Assembly: GCA_947450365.1 (NCBI GenBank)
Contig: CANFVE010000012.1
Location: 1-64,000 of the forward strand
Reading direction: 5' to 3'
Source of the DNA: Cytophagaceae bacterium
GTDB taxonomy: Bacteria > Bacteroidota > Bacteroidia > Cytophagales > Spirosomataceae
DNA: 64,000 bases
Below are positions 35,443 through 44,726 of this stretch, piece after piece. The translations under genes were made by a program, and so were the position numbers. The notes below the pieces were generated by a model. It was not told where the DNA came from and made no database searches. It saw only the letters and a list, made by a program, of their open reading frames with translations. How positions within the stretch are numbered: position 1 is the stretch's first letter; each line of letters opens with the position of its first letter.

Positions 35443-36380
35443 TATTTGCGAATGGAGGCGTTTCCTAAAAAATCTTGATAGGCAAGCGCGATGCCGTCAG
35501 GCAGTGCGATTTTATGATGCCAACCGAGGTCGTGCAATTTAGAAACGTCCATAAGTTTTCGTGGGGTACCATCTGGTCGGCTGCTATCCCAAAGGATCTC
35601 ACCTGTAAACCCGACGATGTGTTTGACGGTTTCGGCCAATTGCTTAATGGTAACGTCTTCGCCGGTACCGATGTTGACTAATTCCGCTTCATGGTAGGAT
35701 TCCATGAGGTATAGACAGGCCTCGGCGAGATCATCCGCATGTAAAAATTCGCGCATGGGTGATCCACTCCCCCAAAGGGTCATGGAGGCGTCTCCTCGCA
35801 TTTTAGCTTCGTGGAATTTACGAATCATGGCGGGAAGAACGTGCGAATTTTCGAGGTCGTAATTGTCGTTAGGACCGTATAGATTGGTTGGCATGACCGA
35901 AATAAAATTACAGCCATATTGGGCCCGATACGCTTCACAGAGTTTAATGCCGGCGATTTTGGCGATGGCATAGGGTTCGTTTGTCGGTTCCAAATATCCA
36001 CTTAACAAATAGGATTCTTTCAGGGGCTGGGGGGCCAATTTCGGATAAATGCAGGAGGACCCTAAGAACATCAATTTCTTAACCTTATTTTCATAAGCCG
36101 AATGGATGACATTATTTTGAATGGCTAAATTTTCATAGAGAAAATCAGCGCGATAGGTATTGTTTGCAACGATACCCCCCACTTTAGCTGCCGCAAGAAA
36201 AACATATGCTGGCTTTTCATCCGCAAAAAACTGGCTAACAGCGGCTTGATTTCGCAGATCCAATTCAGCCGAAGTTTTTGTTAGTAGGTTTTGATAGCCG
36301 GCGGCTTGTAATTGACGCACGATGGCCGACCCCACCATGCCTCGGTGTCCGGCTACATAAATTTTTGCTGATTTTTCCAA
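35442..36380 (-). CDS. fcl: GDP-L-fucose synthase
   Basis: This short-chain epimerase/reductase turns GDP-4-keto-6-deoxymannose into GDP-L-fucose for surface polysaccharides. The nucleotide motif [17 protein letters not shown], the [15 protein letters not shown] stretch and the [16 protein letters not shown] motif (catalytic Tyr and Lys) are all present. I place the start at TTG 36380 ([17 protein letters not shown], 312 residues), the usual N-terminus of the family. The ATG at 36416 would add 12 residues but lies on the wrong side of a promoter element at 36406-36413. No gene for the preceding enzyme (GDP-mannose 4,6-dehydratase) is in the window. Confidence 0.88.
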   Translation of the reverse strand: MEKSAKIYVAGHRGMVGSAIVRQLQAAGYQNLLTKTSAELDLRNQAAVSQFFADEKPAYVFLAAAKVGGIVANNTYRADFLYENLAIQNNVIHSAYENKVKKLMFLGSSCIYPKLAPQPLKESYLLSGYLEPTNEPYAIAKIAGIKLCEAYRAQYGCNFISVMPTNLYGPNDNYDLENSHVLPAMIRKFHEAKMRGDASMTLWGSGSPMREFLHADDLAEACLYLMESYHEAELVNIGTGEDVTIKQLAETVKHIVGFTGEILWDSSRPDGTPRKLMDVSKLHDLGWHHKIALPDGIALAYQDFLGNASIRK

Positions 36381-36405
36381 CGCGATGTTCTTCTTGATAT
36401 TCCCG

Positions 36406-36413
36406 CAAAAATA
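36406..36413 (-). promoter_or_regulatory. Promoter -7 element TATTTTTG for fcl
   Basis: On the minus strand TATTTTTG is an exact match whose predicted start site near 36400 gives a 20-base leader to TTG 36380. It decides the start of fcl against the ATG at 36416. Confidence 0.55.
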
Positions 36414-36445
36414 CATAAACTAGCGCATCTAATCATTTAATTTTC

Positions 36446-36453
36446 TATTTTTG
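36446..36453 (+). promoter_or_regulatory. Promoter -7 element TATTTTTG for the MORN-like gene
   Basis: An exact TAnnTTTG match 35 bases before the ATG, back to back with the fcl promoter. Just downstream, ACGCC-TAA-GGCGT (36466-36478) is a perfect short inverted repeat in the leader. Confidence 0.45.
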
Positions 36454-36488
36454 GGAAATATTTTTACGCCTAAGGCGTTTGTTCCTAC

Positions 36489-37409
36489 ATGTTCATCCGT
36501 ATCCTTTTTGTATTGTTTTTTACCGGTTTTTGTTCGTCTTTGTTCGCTCAAAACAAGCCACTAATTGATACAACGACTCGCGCAAAAGGGTTCTTGGGTG
36601 GCCGTTTGGGAACCGGTTTGGAGGGGATTCAAGAGGAAAGTGCCAAATGGAAAAAGGAAAGCAAGGCGTTTATCGACGAGTTAGGGGTCAAAAATATCGG
36701 AATTAAGTCCTCCATGGCCTTGCGAAAGGTGAAAAAAAAGGACGTTTATAAAGATGAGTACGAGGGGGTAAAAACGGAGCGCCGGATGGGTTCTTATGGC
36801 AGTGGAACGCGAAGTACGATGGAAGAATTTCAGGTGGTGAAATATGTGGAAGATGAGGCGTTGAGTGTATATCAACAAGAAGTTTGGTGGTTTGATCCAA
36901 GCCAATCACGGGTGGTTAATTCTTCCATTAAAGAAAATAAAACGGCACAAATCTGCCATGGGCCTTATCGAAAAATCGTGAATCAAGTCGTGGTGGAACA
37001 GGGTTATTTTTATATGGGGGCAAAAGATGGTCGTTGGGAAAATTACGGACCAGAAGGGGAATTGGAGAATAAAACCTATTATACGCGGGGGTTCACGGCG
37101 GGTTCGGAGATTTCGTATTATGATGCGGACAAGAAGAAAATTAAAGAGGTAATTCCTCGGGTTTATGGGAAAATTCGGGGACAATATTTGGCCTTTTATC
37201 CGGGTGGGAATTTGAAAGAAGAGGGGAAGATGGATGATTCGGTACGCGTGGGTCGCTGGCGTGAATTCCATGAATTTGGTACCGGAGGCCGCTTAAAAAA
37301 GGAGTGGAAATATAAAAAAGATAAATTTGAGGAGGCCGAACCGATCTTAATGGCGGAGCGAGATCCTCAGGGGAAAATTGTCTATCAAAATACGCAAAAG
37401 TTTGATTAA
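36489..37409 (+). CDS. Secreted protein with MORN/YwqK-like repeats
   Basis: The 306-residue product has a signal peptide (IRILFVLFFTGFCSSLFAQ) and probably acts in the periplasm or outer membrane. The C-terminal part (about 175-290) has repeated stretches such as DGRWENYGPEGELENKTYY and YLAFYPGGNLKEEGKMDD, similar to MORN/YwqK-type repeats. The N-terminal third has no recognisable fold. Similar proteins are common in gliding Bacteroidota but their role is not known. The call is limited to a secreted repeat protein. Confidence 0.6.
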   Translation: MFIRILFVLFFTGFCSSLFAQNKPLIDTTTRAKGFLGGRLGTGLEGIQEESAKWKKESKAFIDELGVKNIGIKSSMALRKVKKKDVYKDEYEGVKTERRMGSYGSGTRSTMEEFQVVKYVEDEALSVYQQEVWWFDPSQSRVVNSSIKENKTAQICHGPYRKIVNQVVVEQGYFYMGAKDGRWENYGPEGELENKTYYTRGFTAGSEISYYDADKKKIKEVIPRVYGKIRGQYLAFYPGGNLKEEGKMDDSVRVGRWREFHEFGTGGRLKKEWKYKKDKFEEAEPILMAERDPQGKIVYQNTQKFD

Positions 37410-37411
37410 CC

Positions 37412-37446
37412 TACCTTTGGCAAACCGGCTAGGATTGCCAAAGGTA
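37412..37446. repeat. Inverted repeat between converging genes (hairpin)
   Basis: The arms TACCTTTGGCA and TGCCAAAGGTA are perfect 11-base complements separated by 13 bases, immediately after the MORN-like gene. It may stop transcription from that gene or from aspS, but lacks a T run. Each arm happens to contain TACCTTTG, the -7 motif, on opposite strands facing each other, without a -33 partner. Confidence 0.6.
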
Positions 37447-37478
37447 AAGGGTAGAATTCAAAAATCGTTGGAGAAAAC

Positions 37479-39242
37479 TTATAAATTTGTTCTAATCTTC
37501 AATTCATCCAATTGCGCCTGCGCCAACGGAGACGGAGAATCAATCATCACATCCCGACCCGCATTATTCTTCGGAAACGCAATGTAATCCCGAATCGAAT
37601 CCGTGCCACCAAATAACGAGCACAAACGATCAAATCCAAACGCCAAACCTCCATGCGGCGGCGCACCATATTCAAAGGCATCCAATAAAAACCCAAATTG
37701 CGCCTTCGCCTCCTCCTCAGAAAAACCAAGTACCTGGAACATCTTGGACTGCAACTCTTTTTGGAAAATACGAATCGATCCACCTCCAACCTCTACCCCA
37801 TTCACCACCAAATCATACGCATTCGCCCGAACTTTCCCGAATTCACCCGCTTCCATCAACCCAATATCCTCCGGCTTCGGACTCGTAAACGGATGATGCA
37901 TCGCAAACCAGCGATCCTCTTCCTCTCCATATTCCAACAACGGAAAATCCACCACCCAATGTACCTGATAATTATTTGGATCACGCAATCCTAACCGCGT
38001 TCCCATCTCCAAACGCAACTCATTCAATTGCTTCCGAACCTTATCCCCATCCCCACTCAAAATCAACATCAAATCTCCCGGTTCCGCCCCAAAAGCCTCC
38101 CCCCAAACAGCCAAATCCGCCTCCGAATAAAATTTATCCACCGACGATTTGATCACCCCGTCCGGCTGAACACGCGCATAAATCAGCCCTTTGGCCCCGA
38201 TTTGCGGCCGACGAACAAAATCCGTCAACTCGTCCAATTGCTTTCGTGTATATTCCGCAGCCCCCTTCGCACAAATCCCCACCACCGTATTCGCCGCATC
38301 AAACACCTGAAAATCCTTCCCACTCGTCATATCCACGCCCTCAGCCTTCAACTCCACAAATTGCATCCCAAACCGAATATCCGGCTTATCCGATCCATAA
38401 TACTTCATCGCATCCGCATAAGTCATCCGCGAAACCGTCCCAATGTCGATCTTCTTCACATTCAAAAATAAATGTCGAATCAAGCCCTCAAACATATTCA
38501 ACACATCCTCCTGCTCCACAAACGACATTTCACAGTCTATCTGCGTAAACTCCGGCTGGCGATCCGCACGTAAATCCTCATCTCGAAAACATTTCACCAA
38601 TTGATAATACCGATCAAAACCGGAAACCATCAACAATTGCTTAAACGTCTGCGGCGACTGCGGCAACGCATAAAATTCCCCCGGATTCATCCGAGAAGGA
38701 ACCACAAAATCGCGCGCACCCTCCGGCGTCGATTTAATCAATACCGGCGTTTCCACCTCGATAAAATCTTGCTCATCCAAATACCGCCGCACCTCTTTCG
38801 CCACCTGATGACGCAAACGCAAACTCTCGCGAATCGGTGTCCGACGTAAATCCAAATAGCGATATTTCATCCGAATATCATCTCCCCCATCCGTCTCATC
38901 CTCAATCAAAAAAGGTGGCAATTTCGCCGGATTCAAAATCTTTATCTCAGAAACCTTAATTTCTACATCGCCCGTGGGCAATTTATCATTCTTCGCCAAA
39001 CGCTCCACAACTACCCCACGTGCCTCCACCACAAACTCACGACCCAATCCCCGAGCAATTTGCAAAGCCTCGGCAGTCGATTTACCTTCTTCCAACATCA
39101 ATTGTGTTATCCCATACCGATCCCGAAGATCCACCCAAATCATCCCCCCTTTATCTCTCGTTTTTTGAACCCAACCACATAAAGTCACCTCTTGACCTAC
39201 ATGTGCCATTCGTAATTCGCCATTCGTGTGTGTACGTAGCAT
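37479..39242 (-). CDS. aspS: Aspartyl-tRNA synthetase
   Basis: AspRS charges tRNA-Asp. The 587-residue length and class II layout are standard: an N-terminal OB-fold anticodon-binding domain (from [19 protein letters not shown]), motif 2 region [20 protein letters not shown], a bacterial GAD insertion, and motif 3 [11 protein letters not shown] near the C-terminus. The coding strand is strongly purine-rich with many G-ending codons, and long open frames appear opposite it; this is a composition effect. It has its own promoter motif. Confidence 0.97.
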   Translation of the reverse strand: MLRTHTNGELRMAHVGQEVTLCGWVQKTRDKGGMIWVDLRDRYGITQLMLEEGKSTAEALQIARGLGREFVVEARGVVVERLAKNDKLPTGDVEIKVSEIKILNPAKLPPFLIEDETDGGDDIRMKYRYLDLRRTPIRESLRLRHQVAKEVRRYLDEQDFIEVETPVLIKSTPEGARDFVVPSRMNPGEFYALPQSPQTFKQLLMVSGFDRYYQLVKCFRDEDLRADRQPEFTQIDCEMSFVEQEDVLNMFEGLIRHLFLNVKKIDIGTVSRMTYADAMKYYGSDKPDIRFGMQFVELKAEGVDMTSGKDFQVFDAANTVVGICAKGAAEYTRKQLDELTDFVRRPQIGAKGLIYARVQPDGVIKSSVDKFYSEADLAVWGEAFGAEPGDLMLILSGDGDKVRKQLNELRLEMGTRLGLRDPNNYQVHWVVDFPLLEYGEEEDRWFAMHHPFTSPKPEDIGLMEAGEFGKVRANAYDLVVNGVEVGGGSIRIFQKELQSKMFQVLGFSEEEAKAQFGFLLDAFEYGAPPHGGLAFGFDRLCSLFGGTDSIRDYIAFPKNNAGRDVMIDSPSPLAQAQLDELKIRTNL

Positions 39243-39273
39243 ATTTCCTCGCGCAGATTTTTAAAAATTTGTG

Positions 39274-39281
39274 CAAAACTA
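39274..39281 (-). promoter_or_regulatory. Promoter -7 element TAGTTTTG for aspS
   Basis: On the minus strand TAGTTTTG matches TAnnTTTG, 32 bases before the ATG, giving a leader of about 25 bases. Confidence 0.5.
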
Positions 39282-39371
39282 CTCAAATTGGACTTGAGGG
39301 AAAAACATTTAGCCTTTTATTCTTTCCTTCCCCCGAATTCCGTAATTTCGATCTTTTAAAATCTAGCTCAT

Positions 39372-40841
39372 ATGGCTTCTTTTGGCATTGTTGGTTCAGG
39401 AATCGGAGGCATCGCCCTCGCCATCCGAATGGCCGTTTTAGGTCAAAAGGTTCAGGTATTCGAAGCCAATGCTTATCCAGGGGGTAAGCTTTGCCAAATC
39501 GAGGTACAAGGTTTCCGTTTCGATGCCGGACCTTCCCTTTTTACCCTACCTAATTTAGTGGACGAACTCTTTACCCTCGCCGGAAAAAACCCTCGGGATT
39601 ATTTTAATTACCAAAAACTCCCCGTCATCTGCCACTATTTTTGGGAAGATGGTACACGGCTCGATACCTTCGCCGACCCGCAAAAAACCGCCCAAGCATT
39701 CGCCGAAAAACTGGGTGAAAATCCCGTCAAAATCCAAGACTATTTACAAGGTCTTCAAACCAAATATCAAATCATCAGCGAGCTATTTTTAGAAAATTCC
39801 TTGCACGATTATCGGACCTGGACCGGCAAAAAAGCCCTACAAGGCTACATGAACCTCGGTAAACTTGGTTTGTTTTCCAGCATGCACGCGGCTAATGCGC
39901 AAACCTTTCGGCATCCGAAAACGGTCCAACTCTTCGACCGCTACGCGACCTACAACGGATCCGACCCCTATCAAACCCCTGCCACTTTAGGCATTATTCC
40001 CCATTTGGAATACAATATCGGGGCATTTTTCCCCGAAGGCGGCATGATTTCCATTACGAATTCCTTAGTCGAATTAGCGAAAGATTTGGGGGTAAAATTT
40101 CATTTCAACGAGAAAGTCGTCGAAATCCTCACCCAACATAATCAAGCTATTGGCCTTAAAACCGAACAAACAAGCTATTCCTACGATTACGTGGCGAGCA
40201 ACATGGACATTCGACCCACCTATCAAAAACTTTTACCCACCCAAAAAGCCCCAAAAAAACTACTAAATCAGCCTAAATCAAGCTCAGGCATTATTTTTTA
40301 TTGGGGAATGAATACACACTTCGAGGAAGTGGGCGTTCATAATATCTTCTTTTCCGACCATTACGAGGAGGAATTCAAAGCCATTTTCAAGGATAAAACC
40401 CTATCCAAGGACCCGACCGCCTATCTCCACATTTCCAGTAAAGTACATGCAGCCGATGCACCAACAGGTGGAGAAAATTGGTTTATCCTCGTCAATGCCC
40501 CAGCCAATCAAGGGCAGGATTGGGAGGCTTTGGTCAATCAAACCCGCGAACAGGTCATCCGAAAAATATCCAATTGCATGGGAAAAGACATCCGCAAACA
40601 CATCGTCGCCGAGGATGTTCTAGACCCCCGAAGCATCGAATCCCGCACCTCAAGTTCCGGAGGAGCCCTTTATGGGAATGCGTCTAATAACAAATTCGCG
40701 GCCTTTTTGCGCCATCCGAATTATCGACCTGCCCTTAAAAACCTATATTGGGTCGGGGGAAGCGTGCACCCCGGCGGTGGAATACCCCTCTGTTTATCCT
40801 CAGCAAAAATTGCCGCCAAACATTTTCAAGAAAATACGTAA
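39372..40841 (+). CDS. CrtI/CrtD-type carotenoid desaturase
   Basis: The 489-residue flavoprotein has the N-terminal FAD motif GIVGSGIGGIALAIRMA, then GFRFDAGPSLFTLP, and ends with YWVGGSVHPGGGIPLCLSS, the signature of the CrtI family of phytoene desaturases and related oxidases. In Bacteroidota the ending SVHPGGGIPLCL is often seen in CrtD-type 1-hydroxycarotenoid 3,4-desaturases rather than in CrtI. No phytoene synthase or other carotenoid gene is in the window, so the step is uncertain. It would use isoprenoid precursors that begin with Dxs. Confidence 0.82.
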   Translation: MASFGIVGSGIGGIALAIRMAVLGQKVQVFEANAYPGGKLCQIEVQGFRFDAGPSLFTLPNLVDELFTLAGKNPRDYFNYQKLPVICHYFWEDGTRLDTFADPQKTAQAFAEKLGENPVKIQDYLQGLQTKYQIISELFLENSLHDYRTWTGKKALQGYMNLGKLGLFSSMHAANAQTFRHPKTVQLFDRYATYNGSDPYQTPATLGIIPHLEYNIGAFFPEGGMISITNSLVELAKDLGVKFHFNEKVVEILTQHNQAIGLKTEQTSYSYDYVASNMDIRPTYQKLLPTQKAPKKLLNQPKSSSGIIFYWGMNTHFEEVGVHNIFFSDHYEEEFKAIFKDKTLSKDPTAYLHISSKVHAADAPTGGENWFILVNAPANQGQDWEALVNQTREQVIRKISNCMGKDIRKHIVAEDVLDPRSIESRTSSSGGALYGNASNNKFAAFLRHPNYRPALKNLYWVGGSVHPGGGIPLCLSSAKIAAKHFQENT

Positions 40842-40866
40842 TTTTACGACCTAATACGATATTCAC

Positions 40867-41343
40867 ATGATTCAAAGACCACAGACCCTCTTTTACGCAT
40901 TGGTAATTTTAGCCAATAGTTTTGTCACCTCTGGATTAGCCATCTGGACGAAATCAGGAAGTTCAGGCCAACAAATTGATTTTTTTTCGAACCAATGGGT
41001 CTTATTGCAAAATGCCAAAAAAGTGAGTGCCCACAGCACGATCATCTTGCCTCTATTAATCACGCTTTCCACCATCATTACGCTGATTTCCATCTTTTCA
41101 TTTAAGAAACGAATGCGCCAAATGACCCTTGGATTAATTAATTCCCTGGTTTTAGCCGGATCGATGGGCTATGCGTTTTGGACGATTTTCAAAGAAGCGA
41201 TGATCGTTTTTGAACCGGAAACTCAAGGACATTATGGTTATGGATTTTATGCCTTAGTCGTTTCTTTGTTGGCGAATATGATTGCGAATCGATTGGTACG
41301 GAAGGATGAGATGTTGGTCCAATCCTCCAACCGCATGCGCTAA
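40867..41343 (+). CDS. DUF4293-family membrane protein
   Basis: This 158-residue product has four likely membrane segments and begins MIQRPQTLFYALVILANSF, the pattern of DUF4293, a Bacteroidota-specific family of unknown function. It starts 25 bases after the desaturase gene, so the two may be co-transcribed. Its stop is directly followed by that of kdsD on the other strand. Confidence 0.7.
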   Translation: MIQRPQTLFYALVILANSFVTSGLAIWTKSGSSGQQIDFFSNQWVLLQNAKKVSAHSTIILPLLITLSTIITLISIFSFKKRMRQMTLGLINSLVLAGSMGYAFWTIFKEAMIVFEPETQGHYGYGFYALVVSLLANMIANRLVRKDEMLVQSSNRMR

Positions 41344-42312
41344 TTATACGATACCCTCTTTCAACAGGTCGTGGAGATGAATAAATCCCACGGCCTTTTT
41401 TTGTGCCATTACGACCAATTGGGTAATGTTTTTTGCCTGCATAATCGCTAAGGCTTCAGTGGCAAATGCTTCTGAATCAATGGTCTTTGGAGACGGATTC
41501 ATCATGCCTGCGATTTGAATCGTGGCCCAATCGGTCGACCGCTCCAGCATCCGTCGCACATCTCCATCCGTAATGATGCCCACCAAATTTTCCTCAGCAT
41601 CCACGACCGCCGTTGCCCCCAAACGTTTGGAACTGATTTCATGAATGGCCTCCTGAATACTTGCGGAGGGTAAAATAAAGGGGAATTCGTGTTGGGGATA
41701 TACATCGGCCACCTTTAGATATAGGCGTTTGCCTAAGGCGCCGCCGGGGTGATATTTGGCAAAATCCTGCGCGGTAAAACCTCGACATTCCAATAAACAA
41801 ACCGTTAGCGCATCCCCTAGGGCGAGGGCGACGGTGGTGGAGGTCGTCGGCGCAAGATTCAAGACATCCGCCTCTTGTTCCGCCAAAGCATGTAAAACGA
41901 AATCTGATTGAGTGGCTAAATAGGACTTTTTATTCGATACCATGGCGATTAAGCCAACGCCCAATCGCTTAATTAAGGGCACGAGGACCTTTATTTCAGG
42001 GGTATCACCAGATTTGGAAATACAAATCACCGCATCACCTGACTGAATCATCCCCAAATCCCCATGGATGGCATCGGCCGCATGCATAAACAAGGCCGGC
42101 GTTCCAGTAGAATTCATGGAAGCCACGATTTTTTGCGCAATAATGGCGGATTTCCCGATGCCGGTAAAGACAATGCGTCCGGGAATATTCATTAAATATT
42201 CCACACAAGCCTCAAAATCCGAATCAATGGACTCGATTAGTCGGAAAATCGCCTCCGATTCTTCCTGTAAAACTTTTTTTGCTGTGGATTGGATATTTTT
42301 GCTTAATTTCAA
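41344..42312 (-). CDS. kdsD: Arabinose-5-phosphate isomerase (KdsD/KpsF family)
   Basis: KdsD converts ribulose 5-phosphate to arabinose 5-phosphate, the first step to KDO in LPS. The protein has an N-terminal SIS domain (GRIVFTGIGKSAIIAQK, CISKSGDTPEI, TTSTTVALALGDALTV) and a C-terminal CBS pair (from GALGKRLYLKVADVYP). I start it at TTG 42312 (MKLSKNIQSTAKK, 322 residues, close to E. coli KdsD). An ATG at 42381 adds 23 residues that would cross a promoter element at 42336-42343. Confidence 0.9.
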   Translation of the reverse strand: MKLSKNIQSTAKKVLQEESEAIFRLIESIDSDFEACVEYLMNIPGRIVFTGIGKSAIIAQKIVASMNSTGTPALFMHAADAIHGDLGMIQSGDAVICISKSGDTPEIKVLVPLIKRLGVGLIAMVSNKKSYLATQSDFVLHALAEQEADVLNLAPTTSTTVALALGDALTVCLLECRGFTAQDFAKYHPGGALGKRLYLKVADVYPQHEFPFILPSASIQEAIHEISSKRLGATAVVDAEENLVGIITDGDVRRMLERSTDWATIQIAGMMNPSPKTIDSEAFATEALAIMQAKNITQLVVMAQKKAVGFIHLHDLLKEGIV

Positions 42313-42335
42313 ATCTAGATGGTTTTTTGATTCCG

Positions 42336-42343
42336 CAAAGATA
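42336..42343 (-). promoter_or_regulatory. Promoter -7 element TATCTTTG for kdsD
   Basis: On the minus strand TATCTTTG is an exact match; the inferred start of transcription near 42329 leaves about 17 bases to TTG 42312. It lies inside the longer ATG-started frame, which argues for the shorter one. Confidence 0.55.
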
Positions 42344-42400
42344 ACCAAGAATGCGTGATTCGGAATCCTAAAAAGAAACATAACAGCCGAAAATCAACTT

Positions 42401-44716
42401 ATGCCTATTTCGATAACTAAAGAAGTGTTGAATGAAGAACTCAAAAAAACATTTGGGTTCAGCCAGTTCCGTGGGGAACAAGAGGCCATCATTCAAAATA
42501 CCCTTCAAGGCCATAATAGCTTTGTCCTCATGCCTACCGGCGCAGGCAAATCGCTCTGTTATCAGTTGCCCGCCATCGTCATGCCGGGAACGGCCATCGT
42601 CATTTCTCCCCTCATCGCCTTGATGAAAAATCAGGTGGACCAATTGGTCGCCTTCGGGGTTAATGCCCAATTTTTAAATTCGTCGCTCAGCCGGGCGGAA
42701 ATCAATCGGGTGAAAGCTGAGGTGATTAATGGCCAGGTGAAATTATTGTACATCGCGCCTGAATCGTTGAATAAACAGGAGAACTTGAATTTTCTCCAAC
42801 AAGCGAATATTTCCTTCGTCGCCATCGACGAAGCCCATTGTATTTCCGAATGGGGCCATGACTTTAGACCCGAATACCGAAAAATACGCGCCATCATTGA
42901 GTCGATTGACGCAAAATTACCCATCATCGCATTAACGGCCACAGCGACACCGAAAGTCCAACAAGACATTCAGAAAACCCTGAACCTCGACGATGCCAAA
43001 GTATTTAAATCCTCCTTTAATCGGAAAAATCTATATTACGAAATCCGGTCCAAAAAAGACATTGACAAACAATTAATCCGCTACATCAAAGGCCACGCCG
43101 GAAAAGCAGGGATCATTTATTGCCTCAGCCGGAAACGCGTGGAGGAAATATCCGATTTGTTATTAGTCAATGGCATCAAAGCACTTCCCTATCATGCGGG
43201 TTTAGATCCGCAAGTTCGGATGGCCAATCAAGAAGCCTTTTTGAACGAAGAAGTGGAAGTGATGGTGGCGACGATTGCGTTCGGTATGGGCATCGATAAA
43301 CCCGATGTGCGTTTTGTGATCCATTATGATGCACCGAAATCGTTGGAAGGTTATTACCAAGAAACGGGCCGCGCGGGACGAGATGGCTTGGATGGGACCT
43401 GTATTTTGTTTTATACCTACGATGACATATTAAAATTAGACAAGTTCAATAAGGACAAAGCCGTTTCTGAAAAGGAAAATGCGAAGTTATTATTGACCGA
43501 AATGGTCTATTATGCGAATTTAGGTGTTTGTCGGCGGAAACAATTGCTCAGTTATTTCGGCGAGTTCATGGCCGATAATTGTGGTTTTTGTGACAATTGT
43601 ATGCATCCGACGCCTACCTTCAAGGCAGAGGAAGAGGTTAGTTTATTGCTCGAAGCCGTCTTACAAACGGGAGAGAAATTTGAGGCAGAGCATATTGCAG
43701 ATGTGTTGGAAGGCAAAAACAATCCCTATGTAACAAGTAATGAACAGGGAAGTTTGTCGGTTTTCGGCAAAGGAAAAGAGGTTTCCTGGAATAAAATCGT
43801 AGAAGAAGACGAGGAGGAGGATGACGAAAATGAGGAGGATGAAGACGCACCAAAAAAGAAAATGGTGCTGCGGAAAAAATCAGCGAAGGAAAGTAATCCA
43901 GAAGATGAAAAATCTCCTTGGATTTCGTTTATCAAACAAGTAGTGATTCATGGCTTGTTGGAAAAAGACATCGAAAACTATGGCATTCTAAAACTGAGTG
44001 AAAAGGGAAAGGCCTTTCTTCAAGATTCACATCCATTAACATTTTCACGTGACCACGATTATGAAAAAGAGGCGACGGACAATGAAAATGATGAGGAAAA
44101 TTTAGCCCTGGGGGCCAAGGCCTACGATGCGGCTTTATTTGAAATATTAAAAAATCTGCGGAAAAAGGTGGCCAAGGAGAAAAACTTGCCGCCCTATGTG
44201 ATATTCCAAGATCCTTCCTTGGAGGAAATGGCAACCACCTATCCTACTTCGCAGGAAGAAATGGCCCAAATTAATGGGGTCGGGATGGGGAAAGTGGTCA
44301 AATTTGGCAAGCAATTTTTAGATGCCATTTTGCGTTATGTGGAAGAAAATGAAATCGAAACAGCGAAGGAGGTCGTTGTGAAATCCACGGTGAATAAGTC
44401 GAAAATTAAAATTCATATCATCCAACAGGTCGACCGGAAAATCGATTTAGACGTCATCGCTGAACAAAAAGAGATTTCAATGTTTGAATTGATTCAAGAA
44501 ATCGAGGCGATTTGTTATTCCGGCACAAAATTGAATTTAGATTATTTTATCAATCAAGTGATTGAGCCGGATAAGCAAGAAGAAATATTCGATTATTTCA
44601 TGAGTGCGGATTCGGATAATATTGCCACGGCGCTCGATAATTGCAATATTGAAGATGTTAGCGAAGAAGAATTGCGATTAATGCGCATCAAATTTTTAAG
44701 TGAATTAGCCAATTAG
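42401..44716 (+). CDS. recQ: ATP-dependent DNA helicase RecQ
   Basis: RecQ unwinds DNA in recombination and repair. The 771-residue protein shows the Walker A MPTGAGKSLCYQLP (44-57), the DEAH box AIDEAHCISEWGHDFRP (141-157), the motif VI region QETGRAGRDG, and the zinc Cys cluster (CRRKQLL ... CGFCDNC). A Glu/Asp-rich stretch (about 464-480) interrupts the RQC region; then comes an HRDC domain (about 585-660) and an extra C-terminal winged-helix-like part (about 665-720). No promoter motif is seen in the short gap to kdsD. Confidence 0.96.
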   Translation: MPISITKEVLNEELKKTFGFSQFRGEQEAIIQNTLQGHNSFVLMPTGAGKSLCYQLPAIVMPGTAIVISPLIALMKNQVDQLVAFGVNAQFLNSSLSRAEINRVKAEVINGQVKLLYIAPESLNKQENLNFLQQANISFVAIDEAHCISEWGHDFRPEYRKIRAIIESIDAKLPIIALTATATPKVQQDIQKTLNLDDAKVFKSSFNRKNLYYEIRSKKDIDKQLIRYIKGHAGKAGIIYCLSRKRVEEISDLLLVNGIKALPYHAGLDPQVRMANQEAFLNEEVEVMVATIAFGMGIDKPDVRFVIHYDAPKSLEGYYQETGRAGRDGLDGTCILFYTYDDILKLDKFNKDKAVSEKENAKLLLTEMVYYANLGVCRRKQLLSYFGEFMADNCGFCDNCMHPTPTFKAEEEVSLLLEAVLQTGEKFEAEHIADVLEGKNNPYVTSNEQGSLSVFGKGKEVSWNKIVEEDEEEDDENEEDEDAPKKKMVLRKKSAKESNPEDEKSPWISFIKQVVIHGLLEKDIENYGILKLSEKGKAFLQDSHPLTFSRDHDYEKEATDNENDEENLALGAKAYDAALFEILKNLRKKVAKEKNLPPYVIFQDPSLEEMATTYPTSQEEMAQINGVGMGKVVKFGKQFLDAILRYVEENEIETAKEVVVKSTVNKSKIKIHIIQQVDRKIDLDVIAEQKEISMFELIQEIEAICYSGTKLNLDYFINQVIEPDKQEEIFDYFMSADSDNIATALDNCNIEDVSEEELRLMRIKFLSELAN

Positions 44717-44726
44717 ATTAACCTGT

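Noticed and set aside
38028-39487. Long open frames opposite aspS
   Set aside because: They follow from the purine-rich coding strand of aspS, encode Pro/Arg/His-rich non-family sequence, and have no promoter or ribosome-binding site.
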